From Muribaculaceae bacterium (GTDB lineage Bacteria; Bacteroidota; Bacteroidia; Bacteroidales; Muribaculaceae), in contig JAFZRJ010000010.1 of NCBI GenBank assembly GCA_017619935.1, positions 1 to 52,543 on the forward strand: 52,543 nucleotides of DNA, written 5' to 3'. The number at the start of each line of letters is the position of its first letter. The first letter of the stretch is position 1. Of the stretch, positions 1 to 7,800 are shown piece after piece. The translations under genes were made by a program, and so were the position numbers. Under the pieces are notes generated by a model. The model was not told the DNA's origin and did no database searches. It saw only the letters and a program-made list of their open reading frames with translations.

Positions 1-510
1 GGTAACGATGAAGTTGCCCTCACTCACGCCACCCAGCCAGTTGCCATTCTCATCTTTCAGTTTGAATTCGGCGTCGGCATCCATCGCTTGGGTAATGGTC
101 CACTTGCCGTCATTGCCCAGCGTGAGAGGAACCTTCGTTTCCTCATTCCACTCATTGAACGAGCCAATGAGATAAAGGGCAGGATCTGTAACAGGTTCGT
201 TCCATTCACCGCTGATGACCATGTTCAAGTTTTCTTTGTCAACGGTGAGGGTCCAAGTGCCGGCCACAGGAATCTGGAAGTTCATACCAGGATTGGAGAG
301 TGTGAGAGGAAGAGAGTCCGTTACCTGCTCTTGGGTAACGATGAAGTTGCCCTCACTCACGCCACCCAGCCAGTTGCCATTCTCATCTTTCAGTTTGAAT
401 TCGGCGTCGGCATCCATCGCTTGGGTAATGGTCCACTTGCCGTCATTGCCCAACGTGAGGGGAACCATGTTTTCCTCGCTCCACTCATTGAACGAGCCAA
501 TGAGATAAAG
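1..510 (-). repeat. 333-bp in-frame tandem duplication inside a CDS
   Basis: Bases 1-118 recur at 334-451 without a difference that I can see, an offset of 333 bp (111 codons). Further along (119-195 against 452-528) the copies differ at scattered positions. The unit encodes one complete SusE/F-like module, so the protein gained a module by recent duplication. The first copy is cut by the window edge. Confidence 0.9.
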
Positions 511-1059
511 AGCAGGATCAGGATTTGTCTGATTTTGGGAAACACCAACAAAATTTTTTGTCACCGGTTCATCGAGCAAAGTCATGCCCCAGCCCCCCAT
601 GGTAATCACCACGCGACATTCAAAATTAGCGGTCATGGTAGTTTCATTAAACTTGGCTTCCATCGAAATGGGGAATGACGAGCCAATCATACTACCCAAC
701 ATACCCGGATCCATGCCGCCCAACAAATCGGACAAGTCCATATAATCAAGAAAATTAACCTGTTTGGTGCCACTGACAACCATCAGGTTTTCATCATCGT
801 CATCTGGCATAGCCATCATGTTGGAATATTCCATCGTGCCCAGGCTGTACTGCTCTCCCATAACATAGAGATAGAAATTCTCAATGGTCATTTTGTAGAG
901 ACCCCGTCCGTCATCCTCAAGTGTAACAACGGCATTGTTATCAACGATGGTACCTTCATTACCGGTTGTGGTCATGGTACCCGTGTAATTGGTCGTAGTA
1001 CCTGCCAAAGCTGTAATGCTGTAGATAAGCACAAATAGCAAAAGAGTAATTTTTTTCAT
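1..1059 (-). CDS. Secreted calycin-like / SusE-F-like multidomain protein, 3' end cut off
   Basis: The frame is open for 353 codons from an ATG at 1059 to the window edge, so the C-terminus is missing. The protein starts with a type I signal peptide (MKKITLLLFVLIYSITALA). A calycin-like region follows (about residues 20-170; YTGTMTTTGN and the aspartate-rich MPDDDDEN are visible), then two SusE/F-like carbohydrate-binding-type modules that each open with ALYLIGSFNEW. The second module is a 111-codon duplicate of the first. The closest relatives in the window are the proteins at 1950-3422 and 33023-34441, which continue into another module and a dockerin-like tail; the same ending is expected here but is not visible. 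It follows two similar minus-strand genes. The domain assignment rests on pattern recognition; no enzymatic function is apparent. Confidence 0.85.
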   Translation of the reverse strand, partial: MKKITLLLFVLIYSITALAGTTTNYTGTMTTTGNEGTIVDNNAVVTLEDDGRGLYKMTIENFYLYVMGEQYSLGTMEYSNMMAMPDDDDENLMVVSGTKQVNFLDYMDLSDLLGGMDPGMLGSMIGSSFPISMEAKFNETTMTANFECRVVITMGGWGMTLLDEPVTKNFVGVSQNQTNPDPALYLIGSFNEWSEENMVPLTLGNDGKWTITQAMDADAEFKLKDENGNWLGGVSEGNFIVTQEQVTDSLPLTLSNPGMNFQIPVAGTWTLTVDKENLNMVISGEWNEPVTDPALYLIGSFNEWNEETKVPLTLGNDGKWTITQAMDADAEFKLKDENGNWLGGVSEGNFIVT

Positions 1060-1084
1060 CCTATTTTTTTATTATGAATTTACC

Positions 1085-1128
1085 AAAAAAATTAGAAGTC
1101 CTAGATTTTCCAAAGAATCTAGGACTTC
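1085..1128 (-). terminator. Hairpin terminator downstream of the 1137-1874 gene, built of 9-base units
   Basis: A perfect 13-bp stem (1095-1107 with 1116-1128, 8-base loop) begins 8 bases after the stop codon at 1137. On the minus strand it is followed by TAAT and a run of seven T, so it fits an intrinsic terminator. The sequence also has a 9-base rhythm (TCCTAGATT, TTCCAAAGA, ATCTAGGAC). Confidence 0.75.
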
Positions 1129-1136
1129 AATGATTA

Positions 1137-1874
1137 TTAATTAGCAAGAATGATATTGATTATGGCGTTCACATCACTGATATCCACCTTACCGTCTCCC
1201 GTGAGGTCGGCACTGCCCTGAAAATCGCTGGCAACATTCGCCTCAAGGATGATGTTGATGGCACAGTTCACGTCGCTGATATCCACCTTGTCGTCCCCAT
1301 TAACATCGCCCTCCATTAATGGCGGTTGCGGAGCATCGGTTTTGTCGCCCGTGTAATCAATGTCCATATGCGTCTGGAACACTGTCATAACAGCGCCCGA
1401 ACTAGAAACTTTAATCACAATATCAGTATCGATTGTGACAAAGAATTTGGAGCCATTGAATCGTCCCGTAAATTTCACCTCAAACGGCGTATTACCGGCA
1501 TCCGACAAAAGATGTTGATACTGACTGGGAATCATATCCTGATACCCTTCAATGTCACTCACCCTCATTTGTCGAGTACCCTCTACTTTCCAATAGCCAT
1601 TATTCTGCTTTTTGGCTGTGAGGTTATCATATTCCAGCGTGCCGATGTCATAGAGCTTGCCGTCACGTAAGAGGACGAAGTCATAGAGCGTCACCTTATA
1701 GGTGCCATCGGCATTCTTCTCTACCGAAGTCAAAACATCTTCCTGTTCCACTTGTTCGTCTCCGCCAGAACTCTTTGTAGCATTGATGGTCATCCAACCC
1801 AAGTAGTAGTCAATAGCCCATGCGCTCATCGAACACATAAGAGCCATCATGATGATAGCAAATTTCTTTTTCAT
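1137..1874 (-). CDS. Secreted calycin-like protein with C-terminal dockerin-like module
   Basis: The 245-residue protein has a signal peptide of about 20 residues ending in SAWA. A single calycin-like beta-barrel region (about 21-175) shows the family rhythm TYKVTLYDFVL...DIGTLEYDNL. A two-repeat dockerin-like module forms the last 58 residues. Both calcium loops are intact (DVNGDDKVDISD and DLTGDGKVDISD), each followed by a VN..INIIL helix; the protein ends only two residues later. No catalytic motif is seen. It lies 75 bases after the 1950-3422 gene with no clear promoter in between, so co-transcription is likely. The function is unknown; the dockerin-like end suggests export and attachment to a partner. 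Confidence 0.85.
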   Translation of the reverse strand: MKKKFAIIMMALMCSMSAWAIDYYLGWMTINATKSSGGDEQVEQEDVLTSVEKNADGTYKVTLYDFVLLRDGKLYDIGTLEYDNLTAKKQNNGYWKVEGTRQMRVSDIEGYQDMIPSQYQHLLSDAGNTPFEVKFTGRFNGSKFFVTIDTDIVIKVSSSGAVMTVFQTHMDIDYTGDKTDAPQPPLMEGDVNGDDKVDISDVNCAINIILEANVASDFQGSADLTGDGKVDISDVNAIINIILAN

Positions 1875-1920
1875 TATATTTTGTTTTTAAGTTGATACTT
1901 TATTTTTCAAAAACTACTAT

Positions 1921-1947
1921 TACTAGATAATCTAGAGTTTCTAGTGA
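1921..1947. repeat. Three 9-base units with CTAG core
   Basis: Three consecutive 9-mers share a central CTAG: TACTAGATA, ATCTAGAGT and TTCTAGTGA. They fill the gap between the 1950-3422 gene and the next minus-strand gene and can fold into alternative short hairpins. They have the same period as the CTCNGAG arrays at 38667-46942. Confidence 0.7.
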
Positions 1948-1949
1948 CA

Positions 1950-3422
1950 CTATTCAGTGAGAATAATATTGATGATCCTGTTCACGTCACTGATATCAAT
2001 GATGCCATCACCTGTCAAGTCGGCATTGCCGGGATAGTCGGCTACAGTCTTCCTCTCAAGGATGATATTGATGGCGGCATTCACGTCGGCCACGTCAACC
2101 ACATCGTCACCATTCATGTCACCCTCCTTGAGATTGTAAATCTTCTTGAGGATGGTCAACTTCATTTCATCGAGATTCACGCTCAGTGTATATGCACCAT
2201 TAGGAATCCTGAACGCCTGGCCGTTCTCGTTGGTGAGCGAGAGAGACATTCCAAGCATATCTTCGGTCACGTGGAAGTCGCCATTACTCACGGCACCGAA
2301 GCGATAAGGAGCTATGGCATCCCAATCGTTGTCGCCTTCGGCCAACTTGGTGGTAAAGCTGAAGAAACTGTAGAAATTATCATCTTCAACATAGAGACCA
2401 GAGCCTACAATGTCGGCATAGTAGATGTTGGCGTCTGGGTCTTTTGTCATCTTCAAGCCCACGTTGGGGGCCCAAGTGTTTGCATTCACTTCACCCAAAA
2501 CATACACATCGACAGGATCGGGGTCGGGGTCAGGCACAGTCTCGTTCCATTCGCCGCTGACCACCATCATCAAGTGTGTCTTGTCAGCTGTGATAGTCCA
2601 CGTTCCCGCCACGGGCATCACGAAGCTCATACCCGGTTGTTCCAGAGGGATAGGAGTGATAACGGTTACCTGATTCTTAGTGAAGACCAGGTCGTCATCA
2701 CCTACAGCTCCATACCAGTAACCCTTCTCGTCTCTTAACTTGAATTCGGCATTGGCCTCCATTGTCTGCGTCACCGTCCACTTGCCAGTTGATGTTTTTG
2801 TGAGAGGAACCATATTGTTCTTATCCCAATCATTGAATGAGCCGATGAGATAGAGTCCGGGGCTGAGCGCCGGGCCTTGGGTACCACTGACGAAGTCCTT
2901 TGTCACTCGCTCATTGATTATATCGAAAAGGTAGCCATAATAGGTGATATTAATTTCCGCTACGCACTCAAATTGAGCTGACATGTAATTATCATTAAAC
3001 CTGGCTACCATCGAAACCGGAACTTGTGTGTCAACTGGCACGCCCAACATGCTGGGAGTATAACCGAAAAACGCGTCGCCATACAATTCGTCTTCAGACA
3101 TAAAATCGAGAAGGTCAACAAACTTGTTACCACTGACAACCCACAAATCATCATCATCGTCATCGGGCATGGCCATCATGTTGGAGAATTCAATTGTGCC
3201 CGCATTATAGACACGGCCCTTGAAATACAGAGTGAAATTGGGAATTCTAGCGTTGTACACACCCCGTCCGTTATCCTCCATGATAACAACGGCATTGTTA
3301 TCTACGACCTGACCTTTATTGCCAGTGGTTGTCATTTTACCATTATAATTGACCGTATTATCGGCATACGCAATCAAGCCGAACAACAGCACAAATAGGA
3401 AAAGTGTGAATTTTTTAAACAT
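1950..3422 (-). CDS. Secreted calycin-like / SusE-F-like protein with dockerin-like module
   Basis: This 490-residue protein has a signal peptide (about 20 residues, ending in AYA), a calycin-like region (21-185) and a SusE/F-like module opening with LYLIGSFNDW (about 192-298). A PDPDPDP linker leads to a second, different module (VDVYVLGEVNANTWAPNVG, about 305-425) and a two-repeat dockerin-like module (about 430-490; DMNGDDVVDVAD and DLTGDGIIDISD). The 33023-34441 protein has the same order of domains. SusE/SusF proteins bind starch at the Bacteroides surface; whether these modules bind glycan cannot be read from the sequence. A TAAATTTG promoter element lies at 3459-3466. Confidence 0.88.
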   Translation of the reverse strand: MFKKFTLFLFVLLFGLIAYADNTVNYNGKMTTTGNKGQVVDNNAVVIMEDNGRGVYNARIPNFTLYFKGRVYNAGTIEFSNMMAMPDDDDDDLWVVSGNKFVDLLDFMSEDELYGDAFFGYTPSMLGVPVDTQVPVSMVARFNDNYMSAQFECVAEINITYYGYLFDIINERVTKDFVSGTQGPALSPGLYLIGSFNDWDKNNMVPLTKTSTGKWTVTQTMEANAEFKLRDEKGYWYGAVGDDDLVFTKNQVTVITPIPLEQPGMSFVMPVAGTWTITADKTHLMMVVSGEWNETVPDPDPDPVDVYVLGEVNANTWAPNVGLKMTKDPDANIYYADIVGSGLYVEDDNFYSFFSFTTKLAEGDNDWDAIAPYRFGAVSNGDFHVTEDMLGMSLSLTNENGQAFRIPNGAYTLSVNLDEMKLTILKKIYNLKEGDMNGDDVVDVADVNAAINIILERKTVADYPGNADLTGDGIIDISDVNRIINIILTE

Positions 3423-3458
3423 CTTGGCTATGGTTTTGAATTAATAATTTTCAACTTG

Positions 3459-3466
3459 CAAATTTA
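3459..3466 (-). promoter_or_regulatory. -7 promoter element of the minus-strand secreted-protein cluster
   Basis: On the minus strand this reads TAAATTTG, a full match to the Bacteroidota TAnnTTTG element, 37 bases upstream of the start codon at 3422. A TTG-type -33 box at the usual distance is not clear. Confidence 0.5.
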
Positions 3467-3527
3467 TGATTATTTTTTTAATTATCCTCGTTTTTTGACA
3501 AAATTCTGAGTTATAAACGCGAAAAAC

Positions 3528-3558
3528 TTGCAATTTAGAATTCTTTTCCCTAATTTTG
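3528..3558 (+). promoter_or_regulatory. Bacteroidota-type promoter for the DKNYY lipoprotein
   Basis: TTG (3528-3530) and TAATTTTG (3551-3558) are separated by 20 bases, matching the -33/-7 pattern of the phylum. Transcription would begin near 3565. This places the start codon at 3594 and rules out an earlier in-frame start. Confidence 0.75.
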
Positions 3559-3593
3559 TGAGCAACTTTCATGACCATTTAACCCCCATTGTG

Positions 3594-4295
3594 ATGAACC
3601 GAAACATCTTTTCTTTGAGCCTCGTCGCGCTGCTTTTACTCTGCGTCTCGTGCAACACCGACGGAAAATATATCGTACACAACGGCACCGTGTGCTACAG
3701 TTATTGGACATTCAGCTTTGGCACGCGTTATGACTCGCTGCCAGGAGTCGATATCACCACCTTTCACAGTGTCAAAGGATGGATTGGCCACGACGCGGAG
3801 CGCGTGTATTTTAAGGACAAGCTCGTCCCGGGTGTAGACATTTCCACGCTTGAAATCGAAAAATATCCGCTGTTCCGCGACAAGAACGACTATTACTATG
3901 AAAACGTGCCCATGCATGTGGCCGACCGGGCCAGTTTCAAAGTGCTCAGGTGGAATGAAGAAGATTTTTGGGCCCAAGACAATCGTTACGCTTACTACGA
4001 CACCATTTGCATCAAGGACGTGGATTTGCCCACTTTCAAAGTCAAAGCATGGAACACCGCCGTTGACAAAAACCACGTTTACCGGTATGGTGAGATTCTG
4101 CCACTGGCCGACCCCGCCACCTACGATGAGGTTTGGAAAGGTCTTTACAGCCGCGACAAGTCACACATATGGTACTGCGGAAGTCTTCTGGAAGATGTCG
4201 ATTATGCCACTTTCGATGTTGATAAGGAAGGTCACGCTTTCGACAAAAATGGTCGCTTCCATGGCGAAAAACGCGTCACCGACGAAGATGAGTAA
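3594..4295 (+). CDS. DKNYY-repeat lipoprotein
   Basis: The predicted lipoprotein has 233 residues. A hydrophobic leader ends in a lipobox with Cys20 (LLCVSC). The rest is built of the short repeats of the DKNYY family: motifs such as DKNDYYYENV, DKNHVYRYGE, DKSHIWYCGS and FDKNGRF alternate with phrases of the type G.DI.TF. Repeats of this kind form extended arrays in many Bacteroidetes lipoproteins of unknown function. The ATG at 3594 was chosen because it follows the promoter at 3528-3558 and starts the signal peptide directly. The gene stands alone and converges on the cobalamin operon. No enzymatic role can be assigned. Confidence 0.85.
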   Translation: MNRNIFSLSLVALLLLCVSCNTDGKYIVHNGTVCYSYWTFSFGTRYDSLPGVDITTFHSVKGWIGHDAERVYFKDKLVPGVDISTLEIEKYPLFRDKNDYYYENVPMHVADRASFKVLRWNEEDFWAQDNRYAYYDTICIKDVDLPTFKVKAWNTAVDKNHVYRYGEILPLADPATYDEVWKGLYSRDKSHIWYCGSLLEDVDYATFDVDKEGHAFDKNGRFHGEKRVTDEDE

Positions 4296-4335
4296 CCCCG
4301 TCCAAAAGCGCGTGGAAACGCCCTCAGACGGGGTT
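4294..4335. terminator. Hairpin between convergent genes
   Basis: A perfect 9-bp stem (AACCCCGTC at 4294-4302 with GACGGGGTT at 4327-4335) lies between two converging genes and overlaps the stop codon of the plus-strand gene. No long T-run follows on either strand, so bidirectional termination is only plausible. Confidence 0.4.
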
Positions 4336-4378
4336 TAGAAGCGGCTCGCATTTAAGCGATGCCGTGTGTTCCTATTGA

Positions 4379-5359
4379 TTAACGAATCACTTTTACCGAA
4401 GTGGTGGTGCCATCAGTATAGTTGGTCACCTTCACATTCACGCCATCAAATGGAGTCGAGCTCATCTGGCCTGCCATATTCACATAGTGAACACCAGCAA
4501 CCTCCTTTGCGGTCGACACCTCATCGACAGCAGTGTTGATATCATCAACTCGCACCTGCATCTTGTCCATGCAGAAATAAGCGGCGGTATTCATACCCCA
4601 ATCTCCAGTATCGGTCGAATTCATCGTAAAGTAAACCGATTCCACTGCTCCTAGACTGGAAAGGTCAAAGAAAGTCCAGTCGTTGAGAGCTTTGAGTTCG
4701 CCGTTCTCGTACTCTATCAGATTGATGCTAGTGCTGGTTTCGTCACCATTGGCATCAACACCTACAGCGGTAAGTTCAAAATAGTCACCCTCTTCAAACG
4801 CACGGCCAAAACCATCGCCATGCACGCAGCCATAATAAGGCCAAGGATGGTTGCAAACATACACACCCACGGGCTCAAAGATAGAGTTACCGTTTTTATC
4901 AACAAACATCACCTGATTGCTTGGAGGATCAAGTGTCCAAGTAGCAAAATAAGCCACGAGGTAAGGCAGAGAAGCATCGGCGGTTGCCGTACCATTGCCA
5001 ACGACGCAACCACCACCGGCCATACAACCAGTAAAGTTAGAGGTCCATCCGTCACTGGAAGTATCTTGACCGTAATCGGTCGTGTCACCACCCTTAGCTG
5101 GACTGAAGCCATCCCAATAATAGCCGCCATATGAAGAGCCGGGACCGCCAATGAGGTGCGAAAGCATAAACTCTCCGTTTTCGTCGCCAAATTCCAACCA
5201 TGTGTAGTCCTCGTCGTTGTAGCATTCAGTCCAAAGACCTTTTTGGTCAAACGCCAATGAAGTAGGATTCAATGGTTTGCTCAAGTCAAGCGTAATGACT
5301 TCGGCCCACGATGTAGAAGCCATCAGGGCAACAATAACTGCAGTAAAAATTTTCTTCAT
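4379..5359 (-). CDS. DUF4465-type surface protein of the cobalamin operon, type IX-like tail
   Basis: This protein of 326 residues has a cleavable signal peptide ending in SWA. The body (about 20-270) resembles DUF4465 proteins, with aromatic and glycine-rich stretches such as YGGYYWDGFSP and a final PCMDK-like segment CMDKMQVRV. DUF4465 genes recur in Bacteroidetes B12-uptake loci, and the BtuH family of surface B12-binding proteins is the comparison I would make, without being able to confirm it. The last 40 residues (YVNMAGQMSSTPFDGVNV...VKVIR) look like a type IX secretion C-terminal signal rather than a lipid anchor. It is the last gene of the operon driven by the riboswitch at 9873-10080, 53 bases after its neighbour. 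Confidence 0.78.
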   Translation of the reverse strand: MKKIFTAVIVALMASTSWAEVITLDLSKPLNPTSLAFDQKGLWTECYNDEDYTWLEFGDENGEFMLSHLIGGPGSSYGGYYWDGFSPAKGGDTTDYGQDTSSDGWTSNFTGCMAGGGCVVGNGTATADASLPYLVAYFATWTLDPPSNQVMFVDKNGNSIFEPVGVYVCNHPWPYYGCVHGDGFGRAFEEGDYFELTAVGVDANGDETSTSINLIEYENGELKALNDWTFFDLSSLGAVESVYFTMNSTDTGDWGMNTAAYFCMDKMQVRVDDINTAVDEVSTAKEVAGVHYVNMAGQMSSTPFDGVNVKVTNYTDGTTTSVKVIR

Positions 5360-5412
5360 AAGTAAAAAGTTTTAATGATTAGTAAATAATTATGTTAACC
5401 TATTTTGCTTGT

Positions 5413-6633
5413 TCATTCCAAAATAATATTGATTATCGCGTTCACGTCTGCCACGTCAACCTTCTTGTCACCGGTAAGGTCGGCAAGAGCCTTAATCTGC
5501 ACGTCTTCATTAATTTCCAAAATGATATTGATGCAGATGTTCACATCGGCTACATCCACCTTGCCGTCGCCGTTAAGGTCTCCGCGCACAACATCAGGCT
5601 CGGCTACCGCATCGGGATGAAGGTCAATGCCACCACATACCTCGGTACTGGTTTCTCCTAACCAGCCGCACTGCTGCAGCAAGGCACTGTACACCTTGAT
5701 GAAATCAACTTGCGACAGATGTATGGGCGTGCCGTCGTCTTCCACGGCCCAACCAATGTCATAGCCCAAATTTTGGTTGGATTGCAGATTTCCAGTGATA
5801 TAGCCGTAGCCATAATCCGGGCGGTTATCCACATAACCCCATCCCAAGTAGTACTGCACCCAATACTCTTTGCCATTTTGTCCTTCATTGACAGCGTTGT
5901 TGGCCAACTTGGTGCCCGTGAATGTGAGGGTCTCACCTTCGGCCCATCCAGGCCAGTAGCTTTGGTTGTGGAACGTGTTTTTATAGACATATCCTTCTTG
6001 CACGCTATCGGTGGCGTTGCTTGTCCAACGCACATACTCGGTATCGACTATTGCACGGTTGTTCGGGTCGGGGACCGGAGTATGGTCATCGCTAGGCTTA
6101 TAATAGGTGATGGTGAAATGGTGCTGCGTGCCAGGTTTGTCATATTCACTGCCTGCGAGTTCATACCATGGGTCATCGGGAATGCCATTGCCGTTCACGT
6201 CGCGACTCACCATCACGATGCCCGGCTCGCAACTGCCGCCCGACACCTTGAGACTATCGGAACCGAAGGCATTTCCAAACAACTGAAAGTCCTTCTCTCC
6301 TGCGACGTTCACCACTGGATGGTCGAACCCGAACACCACATAGCCGCCAAAACTTCCCAAACTGATTAAGCCTGGCTTGACCACAATGGTCGTGTCATAA
6401 AGCAGTGTACCGTCGGGCAACTCGCCCTCTTCGATGGTGGTGGAACCACAGATGGCGCTCTCCACTCTAGCTATAACATTTTCGCGCGTATCGCCGGCGT
6501 TCCACAGAGGCGAATTATTGACAAACTGTCCAGGAGCCGGCATAAAATCGTACACTTTTGTGATGTAGGGTTTGTTGTCGGCCACAGCCAGCAAAGCCAT
6601 CACGCTAACTAGTACAAATAAATAATGCTTCAT
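5413..6633 (-). CDS. Surface protein of the cobalamin operon with dockerin-like module
   Basis: The 406-residue protein has a short signal peptide (about 18 residues) and no lipobox. The body (about 20-340) opens with KVYDFMPAPGQFVN and contains a long secreted domain with many aromatic residues (DDPWYELAGSEYDKPGT, YWPGWAEGETL). Similar cell-surface proteins sit beside btuG in Bacteroides B12 loci (from memory; their function is not established to my knowledge). The C-terminal 58 residues are a dockerin-like pair (DLNGDGKVDVAD and DLTGDKKVDVAD, each with VN..INIIL). It lies 15 bases after btuG and so is clearly co-transcribed. A role as accessory corrinoid-binding or receptor-associated protein is inferred from context only. 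Confidence 0.78.
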   Translation of the reverse strand: MKHYLFVLVSVMALLAVADNKPYITKVYDFMPAPGQFVNNSPLWNAGDTRENVIARVESAICGSTTIEEGELPDGTLLYDTTIVVKPGLISLGSFGGYVVFGFDHPVVNVAGEKDFQLFGNAFGSDSLKVSGGSCEPGIVMVSRDVNGNGIPDDPWYELAGSEYDKPGTQHHFTITYYKPSDDHTPVPDPNNRAIVDTEYVRWTSNATDSVQEGYVYKNTFHNQSYWPGWAEGETLTFTGTKLANNAVNEGQNGKEYWVQYYLGWGYVDNRPDYGYGYITGNLQSNQNLGYDIGWAVEDDGTPIHLSQVDFIKVYSALLQQCGWLGETSTEVCGGIDLHPDAVAEPDVVRGDLNGDGKVDVADVNICINIILEINEDVQIKALADLTGDKKVDVADVNAIINIILE

Positions 6634-6648
6634 ATCTATTTTTCTTAT

Positions 6649-7800
6649 TTAATGTTCATTCTCATTGTTACCTAAAAAAGCAATGTGGGCAGGTATGTCA
6701 CCAGTACGCACATCCCATTTCAGCACGCCATCATTACTATAACAAAGCAACCGACCGGGCGACACGTAGTCCTTGGCGTCGGTCACAAGGATGTCTTTCG
6801 TAATAGGATGCACCGCCACTCCGTAGGGTATGGCTATATCGGCATCGGTGCCATCGGTAATGAAACGGTCGGAAACCTGTTCGAGAGTGGCGGTATTGAT
6901 AATGGCAAACGACACCTCATTCTTCATCGTCACATAACTGAACTGCACCCCTATCACATAGAGCGAGTCGCCGTCAAGCCACATGTTGCTCACGCTGCAA
7001 TCAAATTCTTTAATCAAGCGCTGGTGACGCGTGTCGTAGGCATACAGACGGCTCGACGTGTCATAATAATCGCCTCGGGACGATATCCACAGCACACCTC
7101 GGGCATCGGCACGACACCTGTGCAGGTTGATGGCAATGGGGATGCGGCGTTCTTCCTTAAATGTGGCCATATCTATCACCGAAATGGTGTTCTCATAGTT
7201 AGGAACCATATAACCGCCCGAGTTCGCCACATAAATCTTGCCGTTCACAATGTCCAGCTCGTCGGGTTGGTATCCCACCACGCAAGTGGCCACCACTTGC
7301 AGCGAGGCGGTGTCTATCTTCGCCACATAACCGAGTTGCTTGTAGTCTTCCCTGATTTCCACAGGCCCTGCATAACTGGTCACATAAGCATATCCACCAT
7401 AGAACTTGATATATCGACAATTCGGAATGTCTATCTGGCCTATTTTTTTGACCGTCATCTTGTCCATGACATCAATCTTGTTGGAGCAGTTGATAACGGC
7501 GTAGAGTTTGCTGCCATAGATGCCCAAGTCATTACCCACGTCACCCATTTCCTTGGGCACCGAAGGATTGGCAAAGGCGAAAATATTACGGGAGTAGCGG
7601 CCTGTGTTGAAATTGTAATAGTCCAACGTGGCTTTGTTGCTACCCATGTTGCCCTCGTTGAGCAGATAGAGCCCCTGTACCGATGTGAATTCGGGAAGGC
7701 TGACCTCGACCTCTTCAGGAATGAAGATGAATTCTTCCTCACGGCACGACACGAGTGCCAACAAGCCGAGAACGAGTATTATATGTATCGCCTTTTTCAT
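6649..7800 (-). CDS. btuG: BtuG-type surface cobalamin-binding beta-propeller lipoprotein
   Basis: This predicted lipoprotein has 383 residues and a lipobox at Cys19 (LALVSC). The acidic stretch after it (REEEFIFIPEE) fits a Bacteroidetes surface-export signal. The rest is a YncE/DUF5074-like beta-propeller with repeated blades (LYVIGVQFSY, IDMATFKEERRI, VDAKDYVSPG are typical strands). Known BtuG proteins bind cobalamin very tightly and act as a lid on BtuB at the outer surface. Its start codon overlaps the btuB stop as TGATG, so translation of the two is probably coupled. Riboswitch control and position directly after btuB make the identification strong. Confidence 0.9.
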   Translation of the reverse strand: MKKAIHIILVLGLLALVSCREEEFIFIPEEVEVSLPEFTSVQGLYLLNEGNMGSNKATLDYYNFNTGRYSRNIFAFANPSVPKEMGDVGNDLGIYGSKLYAVINCSNKIDVMDKMTVKKIGQIDIPNCRYIKFYGGYAYVTSYAGPVEIREDYKQLGYVAKIDTASLQVVATCVVGYQPDELDIVNGKIYVANSGGYMVPNYENTISVIDMATFKEERRIPIAINLHRCRADARGVLWISSRGDYYDTSSRLYAYDTRHQRLIKEFDCSVSNMWLDGDSLYVIGVQFSYVTMKNEVSFAIINTATLEQVSDRFITDGTDADIAIPYGVAVHPITKDILVTDAKDYVSPGRLLCYSNDGVLKWDVRTGDIPAHIAFLGNNENEH

